From the NCBI RefSeq assembly GCF_007746075.1, contig NZ_CP036339.1, positions 992,001 to 1,056,000 on the forward strand: DNA of 64,000 nt, read 5' to 3'. Both the position numbers and the translations under genes were made by a program. How positions within the stretch are numbered: the first letter of the stretch is position 1; every line of letters begins with the position of its first letter. Below, one piece after another: positions 52,616 through 60,370 of this stretch. The stretch comes from Lacipirellula limnantheis. GTDB lineage: Bacteria; Planctomycetota; Planctomycetia; Pirellulales; Lacipirellulaceae. Under the pieces are notes generated by a model. It saw nothing but the letters and a program-made list of their open reading frames with translations. It made no database searches and had not been told where the DNA came from.

Positions 52616-52825
52616 TTACTCACGGATGGCCCCGTCCCAGTCGAGATACTGAAGCCCGATCGCCGGCTCGGGATCAAAGTCGACGTCGATCGGGTTCGCC
52701 GGTGAAAAGCCGCGCGTGGCGATTGTGAACCGTGACTCACCAGTCGCTGCCGCGACCGCGTTGGTAAGCGTCCGCTGATCGGCGCGGATCAGCCCCGCTG
52801 GGGCACGACTCTGACACAACTCCAT
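52616..52825 (-). CDS. Small hypothetical protein, 69 aa
   Basis: Starts MELCQSRAPAGLIRADQRTL with a strong AAGGAG ribosome site 6 bases upstream. No family is recognised. First gene of a two-gene minus-strand unit in the island, divergent from the next pair. Confidence 0.6.
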   Translation of the reverse strand: MELCQSRAPAGLIRADQRTLTNAVAAATGESRFTIATRGFSPANPIDVDFDPEPAIGLQYLDWDGAIRE

Positions 52826-53045
52826 TGCAAGCTCCTTTCAGGATGAGGAAGGCTTTCCAACTACGAGGAAGCCTGCGGGCTAATCGCTCCGCAATCCTTT
52901 ATGCCGCGTTCGCCCCGTCGATTTAGCCAACGCGCCGTGTAGTCCCAGCGCGGCACGCGAAGCGTTGCCGTGGTCCCGTCCCACACTGCTGCCCCGTTAC
53001 GCGCGGGCGCTGCTAAACCCCTTCACCTGTACTCGAAAGGAACCT

Positions 53046-53249
53046 ATGCCCCGCGAAAGGCCGGAAAAGAAATCACCACGTACCGAACAGCGAGACGCCG
53101 TCGATCAATTCCTTGATCTGCTCGCGCGATTGATTGCGAGAGAGCATCTCCGGAAATCGCGAGAAGAATTGCCCACACCGGCGCAGGTTGAGGAGGGCTC
53201 AACTAAAACCCCACGGAGGAAGGCGAATGCTAGTAAGAAGGCCACCTAG
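53046..53249 (+). CDS. Small basic protein, 67 aa
   Basis: Starts MPRERPEKKSPRTEQRDAVD with an AAAGGAA ribosome site just upstream. Charged and helical (FLDLLARLIAREHLRKSREE), with a Lys-rich tail. It overlaps the next gene by 23 bases. Short proteins of this kind are common in planctomycete islands; the function is unknown. Confidence 0.6.
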   Translation: MPRERPEKKSPRTEQRDAVDQFLDLLARLIAREHLRKSREELPTPAQVEEGSTKTPRRKANASKKAT

Positions 53250-53781
53250 TCCCGATGAACAGAACGCCTACTATCAAGCCGGGGCGGCCGTGATCGCCCG
53301 CCACTACGACATCCCGGTGCTTCGCGTGGCGCTGGAAGGCGGCTCAGGGGCCGGTTCGCTGCCAAAACTTGCGTTGCTTGAGCTGCTATGCGGCAAGCGC
53401 CAGTCGTCGCCGAAGCGCACCGACCTTATTGAAAGTTACGTCACCACCCTCTTGGCGGCCTCAGTTGGGCGGCTACTCCACGTTGAGCAATGTTTCGGTT
53501 ATCGACGCCAATGCCTTGGGCAGAAGCATCTGGAGCGTCGGGCGATGCTCAGTGCCCTGCGCGGGGATGATCCCTTGAGTGATCGGGCGTGTTACCTTGT
53601 CTTCACGCAGCTCACAGCTTGCGACGGGGCCGACATGGATGCGACCTTTATGCGCCTTTGGCGGCAGGCTAACCGACTCCTGCGAGCGGGTCCGCACCGC
53701 CAGTTCCACCAGAACTTGGCCCTTCAGTTGATGAAGTCGCGAGAGCTTTTTTTAGGGGAGATTTTGGCCGCGATGGATTGA
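53227..53781 (+). CDS. Degenerate M41-peptidase-like protein, 184 aa
   Basis: Starts MLVRRPPSPDEQNAYYQAG with a GGAGG ribosome site. The pattern YYQAGAAVIARHYDIPVLRVALEGG recalls the HEAGHxxVA active-site helix and following strand of M41 (FtsH-type) peptidases, but the His and Glu residues are replaced (YQAGA), so it is unlikely to be active. Its C-terminus (LMKSRELFLGEILAAMD) recalls the peptidase-domain tail. The family match is inferred from pattern only. Confidence 0.5.
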   Translation: MLVRRPPSPDEQNAYYQAGAAVIARHYDIPVLRVALEGGSGAGSLPKLALLELLCGKRQSSPKRTDLIESYVTTLLAASVGRLLHVEQCFGYRRQCLGQKHLERRAMLSALRGDDPLSDRACYLVFTQLTACDGADMDATFMRLWRQANRLLRAGPHRQFHQNLALQLMKSRELFLGEILAAMD

Positions 53782-54179
53782 GACGCTTTCGCTTCGCTCG
53801 GGTTTTGACGCCGATGTGGTAGAAGGCGTTGCGACCGCACGTTGAAAGGATGACTTAAGTGTTCAGAATCGAGTTGTTGAGCGGCTATCGCCGCAGGGCG
53901 TCATAGGAAAGCTCCCATACGGCTGGGCCAAATGGTGCCCCTCGACCCGCTGGCCTTTCTTTGCGTCCCGGGTCTCGGTGGCCAAGAGTGCCGCGTCACG
54001 GAACTCACATATCGTCTAATTGACTCGCCAGAACTGTGCGCAGGCGAGATTCTCGTGGCGATGAACTGTGGCGTTCTGTCAAAGCCGCGTGTCCTGGATA
54101 GAGAGATAGTGTGCTTGTAATATAGTGGTTGGAGTCGGGAAGTCCTCGACGGCTTGTAGAACCATCCAGCCTATACGCC
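53782..54179 (+). other. Spacer with a remnant of an M41-like gene
   Basis: About 400 bp. The frame 53932-54120 contains LIDSPELCAGEILVAMN, very close to the C-terminal tail of the preceding gene (LMKSRELFLGEILAAMD). The rest has no resemblance, so it may be the end of a decayed duplicate. Confidence 0.35.
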
Positions 54180-54971
54180 ATGCTTCAAAAGCAACTTCCC
54201 GAAGACTGTGAGACGCTGAAGCACCTATTGCAGAACAGCCAAATTGCGCTCGACGCGTATTGTAAGTGGTGCCGACGAACTCAAATGTCAAACGACATTA
54301 TTAAGGAGTATCTTTCCGGTCAATCACCATACGAGCCACTGGTTGAGCGACTCAATGCGATCGGTCACGTAGACTGCCAGGCATTGGCCGGGGAGCTGCC
54401 TGATTGCAGCCTGCTTGCCAAGTATCTCGATCCAGCTGCTTGGGATGCTGCGTGGGCCAAGTCGAGGGCGGCCAGCCAGATTTATGAAGAAGCGATAGCT
54501 GCGGGTCTATTCGAGGACGACCCGCCACCTGGAGGCGAAGATGCATTACGCGTTGCATTCGAGATGTTTCAGCAGTCTGCTGAGGCCGTCGTTTCGCTCC
54601 TCCGCGCGTTCCGAGATCAAGTTCTTGAGTCGGTAGAGGCGGCAACCACAACTCATCCTCAGAAACCTGAATGGAACGATACTACGCTCAAGCTCCACTT
54701 TCGAGGCAAATGCGTGCGTCAGCTCAGGCCGGACGCCCAAAAGCCTCGGGCCGTGCTGCAGCATTTCCAAGATGCTCAATGGAGCGAGTGGGTGGAATTG
54801 CCAGACACCTGGGATGATCAAACGGTCAGGGAGACTGTGAAAACCTTGAATCAAGGTCTTTTGTCTCTTAAGTTCTGCAGTGCAAACCGCAAAGAGCCAA
54901 ATAACATTCTCATTCCAGGCGTGGAATGGATTGTGAATGATCGCCGCGCAACCCCCGCGCAAGCCCCTTAG
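54180..54971 (+). CDS. Hypothetical protein, 263 aa
   Basis: The product starts MLQKQLPEDCETLKHLLQNS. It is mostly helical, with LYxxAIAAGLFEDDPPPGGED in the middle and a C-terminal part that resembles a DNA-binding winged helix or domain for replication/regulation (QHFQDAQWSEWVELPDTWDDQ, VKTLNQGLLSLKF). A TTG start at 54129 is possible. No family is recognised; it precedes the xis gene. Confidence 0.55.
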   Translation: MLQKQLPEDCETLKHLLQNSQIALDAYCKWCRRTQMSNDIIKEYLSGQSPYEPLVERLNAIGHVDCQALAGELPDCSLLAKYLDPAAWDAAWAKSRAASQIYEEAIAAGLFEDDPPPGGEDALRVAFEMFQQSAEAVVSLLRAFRDQVLESVEAATTTHPQKPEWNDTTLKLHFRGKCVRQLRPDAQKPRAVLQHFQDAQWSEWVELPDTWDDQTVRETVKTLNQGLLSLKFCSANRKEPNNILIPGVEWIVNDRRATPAQAP

Positions 54972-55076
54972 ACTCGTCGCCTCACGCCGTCCAAAATGAT
55001 CCTTGATCATGGGGCTCGGCGGCATATCTTCCAGACCGACATCTGGCTGCCGACTTTCCATTGAGCGATTGGGAGG

Positions 55077-55307
55077 ATGGCGGTGAAAATTACGTCTGAT
55101 GAGATTCGGGAGCTGTTGCAGGGGAGCGAGTATCCCCCGATCTTGCGCGCGGATGAAGCCGCAGAGCTCCTGCGTGTGCCCCTCAAGACGCTGTACGTGT
55201 GGGTCGCGTCGGGCCGATTGAGTCGATGCTTTACGAAGCAAGGGAAGCGGTTGCTCTTTTCGCGAGACCGCTTAGTTCACGCAATTTTCAATGGGAAGGA
55301 AAAGTAA
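55077..55307 (+). CDS. Excisionase-like helix-turn-helix protein, 76 aa
   Basis: The product MAVKITSDEIRELLQ to LVHAIFNGKEK contains a MerR/excisionase-type helix-turn-helix (LRADEAAELLRVPLKTLYVWVASGRL), the HTH_17 pattern. Such small proteins direct excision by the neighbouring integrase and may regulate it. The gene overlaps the integrase start by 17 bases. Confidence 0.82.
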   Translation: MAVKITSDEIRELLQGSEYPPILRADEAAELLRVPLKTLYVWVASGRLSRCFTKQGKRLLFSRDRLVHAIFNGKEK

Positions 55308-56433
55308 ACTGTCCAGTCGTAACGAGGAGTCCCTTCGCATCGGTCGCGTACTGATGTTTCGGAAGGGGAAAGCTAAGACCTATTGGGTCAGATTTTGGTG
55401 TAATGGTGCCGACCATAAGTTCTCGCTAAAAACGCGATACAAGAACGAGGCGCTTAAGAAGGTCACAGAGATCGCAGCACAGGTTGAAGCAGGCAACTAT
55501 CAGAAGATTGCGTTAGAACCTGAGCAGGCCCTAGCAATGAGTGATGGAGTACAGCAGTACATCCGTTACCTGCAGTCAGAAGGCAGGGCCCCAAAAACGT
55601 GGGGTCGCTATCAAGGTGAGTTGAAACGCTTCGCGGAGTTCACGGCGACGCATGGCGCTACGCGAATGGATGCGATCACGATGCTACACCTGGACGCCTA
55701 TCGGGATCATCGCCGGCAGTCACGCAAGCCACGCACGGTCCATCATGAGTCCGTCGTCATCAAGCAGTTCTTTAGCTGGTGCCGTCGTCGCAACCTGATC
55801 GCAATTAACCCGATCGCCGAGTACGAGCTGCAGAAGCCACGTCCAGCTAAAATGCCGAAGCCGACCATCGAGCACGTACGTCAAATCCTTGGCGTGGCAG
55901 CGGAACCGCGGATGACGCAGTACGCCGTCCTCGCGTTTACTGGGATGCGAGTTAGCGAGATGCAGCACCTCTTGCTTTCGGACGTTGACTTGGAGGGCAA
56001 CTGGCTCAGTATTGTGTCTAGAGCGGGTGCCCGCACAAAGACACAAATGGATTGGCGAGTGCCTATTCATCCGATTTTGCGTGAATTATTGGTCGCGCTT
56101 CCACAAAGTCACCGGAAGTGGCTGTTTACCGCGGGGCCTAGCTCCAAGTTTCCGCAGGGCGGCAATTGGATGAACGTGAAGACGATCAACGATGACTTCA
56201 AAGCGCTACTAAAGACGCTGGAGATTCCCGCAGGTCGCGATCAGGACGGGTTCACCATCCATAGTTTGCGAGGGTTTTTCAAAAGTCATTGCGTCAACCA
56301 TGGAGTCCCCCGCGAGGTCGTCGATAGCTGGCAGGGGCACACGATGCGCGCCACGGCGTCAGACATGTATTATTGCCTGCCCGATGATGTGAGTCAGGAC
56401 TGGATGGCAAAGGTTCCGTTCAGTCTGGAATAG
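55291..56433 (+). CDS. int: Tyrosine recombinase / integrase, 380 aa
   Basis: The product has an N-terminal arm-type region (about 1-70, KAKTYWVRFWCNG), a core-binding SAM-like domain (about 80-180) and a C-terminal catalytic domain with Arg in FTGMRVSEMQHL, HSLRGFFKSHC (H-x-x-R), WQGHT and the Tyr of MYYCLPDD. This is a phage- or island-type integrase. It follows the excisionase and lies about 310 bp before the right repeat, the usual place for the integrase of a tRNA-targeting island. It is the likely enzyme acting at the 26-bp repeats. Confidence 0.88.
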   Translation: MGRKSKLSSRNEESLRIGRVLMFRKGKAKTYWVRFWCNGADHKFSLKTRYKNEALKKVTEIAAQVEAGNYQKIALEPEQALAMSDGVQQYIRYLQSEGRAPKTWGRYQGELKRFAEFTATHGATRMDAITMLHLDAYRDHRRQSRKPRTVHHESVVIKQFFSWCRRRNLIAINPIAEYELQKPRPAKMPKPTIEHVRQILGVAAEPRMTQYAVLAFTGMRVSEMQHLLLSDVDLEGNWLSIVSRAGARTKTQMDWRVPIHPILRELLVALPQSHRKWLFTAGPSSKFPQGGNWMNVKTINDDFKALLKTLEIPAGRDQDGFTIHSLRGFFKSHCVNHGVPREVVDSWQGHTMRATASDMYYCLPDDVSQDWMAKVPFSLE

Positions 56434-56442
56434 AAGTTTCTA

Positions 56443-56477
56443 GCGGCGGCCCCCATAGTGGGGCCGCCGCCATTTTT
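56443..56477 (+). terminator. Rho-independent terminator of int
   Basis: A perfect 11-bp inverted repeat (GCGGCGGCCCC / GGGGCCGCCGC, 6-base loop) followed by ATTTTT, ten bases after the integrase stop. Confidence 0.85.
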
Positions 56478-56523
56478 GGGCGTTTCAACCGCCCTAAAGA
56501 GCAATCAAGGAAAGTGAGGAGAC

Positions 56524-56772
56524 ATGACTATCAAAACAATCGTCTTCGCAATGGTCGTGGCAACCGTAACGAGTCTGGCCGCGATGCTCGCGCCGATGCC
56601 AGCGATCGAACTCCCCGGGGAAACGCGATTGGCGGCAAATCAGGGTGTTGCCGTTAACCTGGACAAATTCCGGACAACTGCAGAACGTCAAAACGAAAAC
56701 AACCCGCAAGTCCTTAGCTATCAGGCACTTGCGGGTTGCTCAAAATTTCGAGCGGAGAGGACAGGATTCTAA
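56524..56772 (+). CDS. Small secreted protein overlapping the right repeat, 82 aa
   Basis: Starts MTIKTIVFAMVVATVTSLAA with a GAGGAG ribosome site 4 bases upstream and a good signal peptide. The remainder (NLDKFRTTAERQNENNPQ to AERTGF) covers the right GGACAA boxes, the hairpin and the 26-bp repeat, so the 3' part of this frame may be accidental. Real start, uncertain end. Confidence 0.4.
   Translation: MTIKTIVFAMVVATVTSLAAMLAPMPAIELPGETRLAANQGVAVNLDKFRTTAERQNENNPQVLSYQALAGCSKFRAERTGF
56657..56680 (+). repeat. Paired GGACAA boxes near the right end (candidate integrase arm sites)
   Basis: The sequence acctggacaaattc is followed by a second GGACAA at 11-bp spacing, as at 32857. It lies 64 bp inside the right repeat. 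Confidence 0.4.
56701..56738. other. 11-bp perfect inverted repeat next to the right repeat
   Basis: AACCCGCAAGT and ACTTGCGGGTT enclose a 16-base loop, five bases before the attachment repeat. It might be a terminator or an attP-arm structure; there is no T-run. Confidence 0.5.
56744..56769 (-). repeat. Right 26-bp direct repeat (candidate attR)
   Basis: Identical to 32703-32728. Reads on the minus strand as the tRNA-Ser 3' end (half T-loop to discriminator base). The remaining tRNA is not here either, so an intact tRNA-Ser gene is expected beyond the right end of the window or at another copy. Confidence 0.7.
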
Positions 56773-57049
56773 TTGGACCTGATCATAACTTCTGCTCATT
56801 TAGCACTTTAGCGATATAAGACGTGCAGGTGTCACCATTTAAGATGAGACATCTGTGGTCATCTTTGGTCACGTATTCTCAACTACGGACTGTCTGATTG
56901 TCACAGTGTGCCAATCAGACCTGCCTTTGAACCTCCGCAACAGCGGAGGCGTCAGTGCGACGATCTACTCACTGGACCCCAGGGCTTTATCTGCGCAGGG
57001 AGTTTGGCCTTCTAGTCGTTGCGGCGACTGTCGGCGTGTCTCGCGTTAG

Positions 57050-57647
57050 TCTCTTTAGCCGTTCCTACGACGACCGCGGCATCGGCTACCGGGTGAAGAC
57101 CCGGGAAGTCTGTTCAGTCTTGCGTCGCGTGATCGGTGACCGCACGGCAGGGCCGCTGTTCCAGCGGCCGGGCTCACTAGCCGTGCGACGGCGCTGGCAG
57201 ACAGCCGGACTGTCCAAGTTGATTCGCGCCGTCGAGCAGGCCATCGCTGCCGCCGAGCAGCAAGCGCATCGCCCACTTGCCCGCACGGAAATCGCGAGGC
57301 TTCAGCGGCAAGTTTGGCGTGACGCCGGCGCACTGCGAACCGATCAGGTTCGCCAGTCCTTCATCGCCGTCGCGCAGTCCTGCGGCCTGGACGGCGCCAC
57401 TTGCCCGAAGAGCTGGCGGCACACGTTTGCCACGCTGCTGCAGGAAGCCAACGTCGACCCGCTGATTCGGCAACTGACGATGGCGCACGCACCAACTTTT
57501 GGGCCGGAGTCGGCCCTCGGCATGACGGCCATGTACACCCATACCCGCTGGTCCACGCAGCAACGCGAGATTGCTCGCGCACTGCGGCTGTGGCCCGCGT
57601 CGCTACTATTAGCCCAACAGTGGGCGAAAGGAGACACAGGATGTTGA
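57050..57647 (+). pseudogene. 5'-truncated tyrosine recombinase
   Basis: Only the C-terminal half of a tyrosine recombinase is present: GPLFQRPGSLAVRRRWQTAG, a long inserted helical region, then CPKSWRHTFATLLQEANVDP (the H-x-x-R-like block, here W-R-H), LTMAHAP and MYTHTRWSTQQREIA (nucleophile Tyr). The core-binding domain and first catalytic Arg are missing. Its stop overlaps the serine recombinase start by 7 bases, so it may still be translated as a partner fragment. The left boundary is approximate. Confidence 0.65.
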
Positions 57648-59533
57648 ACACTCCCTTCATTCCCAAGAACCCTAGCGGGACGCTCCGGGTGATCTTGCTC
57701 GGACGTCTCTCCCGGCCCAAAGAAACAGTCGAGCAAACTCAAGCGACGATTGAAGCGTCGTATCGCTATGCCAGGGAATTCATCGAGCGGAACTATGACG
57801 GCCCGGTCGAGTATAGGGAATTAGGCGAACAGATCAGCGGTTTGGTCGGCGACCGCCGGACGATCAGCGAGGCGCGGGAACTCATGGAGACCGGCGAATG
57901 GGACGTCGTGCTCACCGAGGACTTGTCTCGCATTTACCGCAATCCTCATTTGCAATATGGCTTCGTCCACGAATGCGTCGACCTGCAGGTCCGACTGATT
58001 TGCATCGCCGACGGCCTCGATACCGCAGACGAGAACTGGGAAGTGATGCTGGGTGCGGCATCATTGCGGCACTGTCTGCACATTCCAGATACACGCCGGC
58101 GCATCAAGCGTTCGGCAAAGCATTCATTCCACAAGGGGGGCATGGTCCAGCGGGTCCGATTCGGCTACCAGAAGCTTAACGCTGAGCAGGCGGCCAGTGG
58201 CGAGTTTGGGCCAGTGGGCGTGCGGATGGCACGGCTTGCTGAGTGGCAGGATCTCTTCGACGAGATCCGCCAAGCCTTGCTGGCCGGACGAAGTCCTTCG
58301 GCTATCGTCGACGAACTCAATCGTCGCAAGGTCCCCGTTGGGCCATCGGCGACTCGCGGACATTGGCACTTTGGCCTGCTCAAAAATCTGTTGCGGGACC
58401 CAATCTTGCACGGGACGCGCGCGTTTCGCCGCGTGATTTACGTACCGCTAATGCAGAACGGAGGCTATCGGCGCGAGGTGAACCAAACGCCCGAGATCGA
58501 GTACGTCCCAGAGCTGGCGTTCATGTCCAAAGAACAGCAAGAGGAAATGCTTCAGGCGGTCGGTTGGTCGATCAAGTGGCATAGTACCGAGGTCGATGCT
58601 TCCAAAGCGATCCGGTGCCGTTCTCGTGCGTTATGGCCGCAGCTCGCCGCGACGTGTGCGATCTGTGGCAGCCCCATGGTCGTCATGGGCACATTTTTAA
58701 AGTGCGCGAAGGCGACCAAGGCCGGCGGCGCCAGTTGCTGGAATCACGTTCAGGCGCCGCTCGCGTCCATTCGCCAACGGACCGTGACATGGCTCACAGA
58801 AGAGTTGCGCCGTCATCCGGAGGCGTTCGGCGCCCTGTTGGACGCGGCACTCGAAGTGATTGCCCGTCATGATGCCGATAGGGGCGATGAAGCGAAACGT
58901 CTTGGCCGCGAGGAAGAGCAGCTGCGCAAACAGTTGGCGAATCTTGGCGACGCGATCAAGAACGGTGCGGAGAACTCGTCGACGCTCATCAACATGCTGA
59001 CGTCCACCGAGGCGCAGCTGCAGGAGCTTCAGCAAAGACGGGCCGCGAAGGCCTCTGATTCGCCCCAGCTGCCAGGCACTCGGGCTCAGCTAGAGGCTAA
59101 CTTCGAGCCGGTATTACGTAGCTTGGTCGAGACGTCAGTAGAGTTCGCCGAGGTGCTCCGCGAATTCTTTCCGCGGTTCGATATTCAACCAGTCCAAGCG
59201 CTCGACACGGGACAAGTTCGGCCGCGGGCGATCTTGCACTTCGGCGCCAATGCGACAGCTGGTAATGAGATGGACAAACCTCCGCGGGTGGTAACGTTTG
59301 ACCTTTTCGAACCGCCCGTTCATATCCGGATGGGACCGCTGGTAACCCAGATCCGACAGAGTTCGCCCAAGGCTACAATGAAGGAAATTGGCGAGCGCGT
59401 CGGTACAAGCCACGCATCCGTGAAGCGTGCCTTTGACTACTGTGCGCGGATGGCGAAGGCAGGCGTGATCGACCCCTTTGTACCACTGACAACGAAGCCA
59501 GCCGAAGCGTCGCGGTGGCGGCACGCGAAGTGA
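57641..59533 (+). CDS. Large serine recombinase
   Basis: The predicted 630-residue product starts MLNTPFIPKNPSGTLRVILL with an AAAGGAG ribosome site 9 bases upstream. The catalytic domain has the nucleophile in LLGRLSRPKETVEQ, SGLVGDRRTISEAREL and TEDLSRIYRN; then a recombinase domain (VRFGYQKLNAE to LRDPILHGTRAFRR), a zinc ribbon (CAICGSPMV, later Cys residues), a coiled coil and a C-terminal helix-turn-helix (MKEIGERVGTSHASVKRAF). Only remotely like the one at 32756. It overlaps the truncated recombinase and probably belongs to a second element. Confidence 0.87.
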   Translation: MLNTPFIPKNPSGTLRVILLGRLSRPKETVEQTQATIEASYRYAREFIERNYDGPVEYRELGEQISGLVGDRRTISEARELMETGEWDVVLTEDLSRIYRNPHLQYGFVHECVDLQVRLICIADGLDTADENWEVMLGAASLRHCLHIPDTRRRIKRSAKHSFHKGGMVQRVRFGYQKLNAEQAASGEFGPVGVRMARLAEWQDLFDEIRQALLAGRSPSAIVDELNRRKVPVGPSATRGHWHFGLLKNLLRDPILHGTRAFRRVIYVPLMQNGGYRREVNQTPEIEYVPELAFMSKEQQEEMLQAVGWSIKWHSTEVDASKAIRCRSRALWPQLAATCAICGSPMVVMGTFLKCAKATKAGGASCWNHVQAPLASIRQRTVTWLTEELRRHPEAFGALLDAALEVIARHDADRGDEAKRLGREEEQLRKQLANLGDAIKNGAENSSTLINMLTSTEAQLQELQQRRAAKASDSPQLPGTRAQLEANFEPVLRSLVETSVEFAEVLREFFPRFDIQPVQALDTGQVRPRAILHFGANATAGNEMDKPPRVVTFDLFEPPVHIRMGPLVTQIRQSSPKATMKEIGERVGTSHASVKRAFDYCARMAKAGVIDPFVPLTTKPAEASRWRHAK

Positions 59534-59565
59534 GCAATTGCTAAGCGATGCGATCGAAATTTCGA

Positions 59566-59604
59566 GCGGCTACTCGCCGATCATGGGGGGAGGCGAGTAG
59601 CCGC
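59566..59604 (+). terminator. Hairpin after the serine recombinase
   Basis: A perfect 13-bp inverted repeat (GCGGCTACTCGCC / GGCGAGTAGCCGC) with a 13-base loop, 32 bases after the stop. No T-run follows immediately; a T7 run lies about 25 bases further on. Confidence 0.6.
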
Positions 59605-60370
59605 GAGATGGCCGTCGTGCCAGCGTCGCTTTTTTTAGCCATCAGCGGTCGCGTGCCCCGATGATTACTTTGCCGACCATGTATGAGAGCTTCCAGCTCC
59701 GTCGCACTGCCTGGAGGTCTCATGAAGACTCTTGCGATGCTAGCGATACCAGGGGTTCGTTCGCCGCGCAAAGATCAATTAGACAATCACTTATTGTTGC
59801 TGTTGGTCCTGTAAGTAAAGTAAGGTCCACAGTTCGACCCGAGCAGATGGCAGAATGGGCATGTGCGTGCGCGTGGAGGTGTTCTCGACCGACGTCGCAA
59901 GCAGAGCGTTGACAGCGCACTTGGGAGTGACACACCTGCACGCTGTCGTGAGCGACCTGACCACTCTTGAGGCAGTCCGATAACCAACAACAATGTTCGT
60001 TGCGTTCAGACGTGAAGAATGTTGCTATTTGGCGATCTATCAGTTCCAGTCAATCCACGAATCAGGCTAGTAGAAAGCAGTCACTTCTTTGGATCCGATG
60101 TGTTCGGTTGAGTTTCCAGCTACGCGGATCGATTAAACCGCAGTATTGCAGTGGTGTGTTGGCTGTTGGAGCAAACCATCTTCCCGCAGCGGGCGATTTT
60201 TGTTCTGCCAGCGATCCGATCACACTGCTGGCCTACAGCGCCAGTTAGAATTGAGCATGTCCCAGCTGATCTCCTCATCTGCCAAATAGTTGACCCGATT
60301 CACCATGGCAGGTAGCGTAGATTGGCGTTCTCAGGTTGCCTTCGATTTCTCGTCTCGACGGAGCGTGCTA
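59605..60370. other. Gene-free region of about 770 bp
   Basis: Frames of 60-90 codons exist but have poor coding character. A run of T residues at 59630 follows the hairpin. I see nothing else; the promoter of the next gene should be near the right end. Confidence 0.45.

Larger units (their letters stand above)
32703..56769. mobile_element. Putative integrative genomic island carrying an integron
   Basis: A perfect 26-bp direct repeat at 32703-32728 and 56744-56769 bounds a 24-kb segment. The left end has a large serine recombinase gene, the right end an excisionase/integrase pair (xis-int) ending 310 bp before the right repeat. The repeat reads on the minus strand like the 3' half of a tRNA-Ser T-arm plus acceptor stem, a common integration target. 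Within are an integron, two PEP-CTERM genes and unknown genes. The limits are inferred from the repeats and integrase position; whether it moves as a unit is not shown by sequence alone. Confidence 0.65.

Noticed and set aside
59557..59569. Third copy of the island repeat
   Set aside because: Only 12 bases (aatttcgagcgg) match and they run into a terminator hairpin; probably chance.
59967..60248. 93-codon plus-strand frame upstream of the repeat protein
   Set aside because: Ser/Gln/Arg-rich with no ribosome site or conserved pattern; treated as non-coding.
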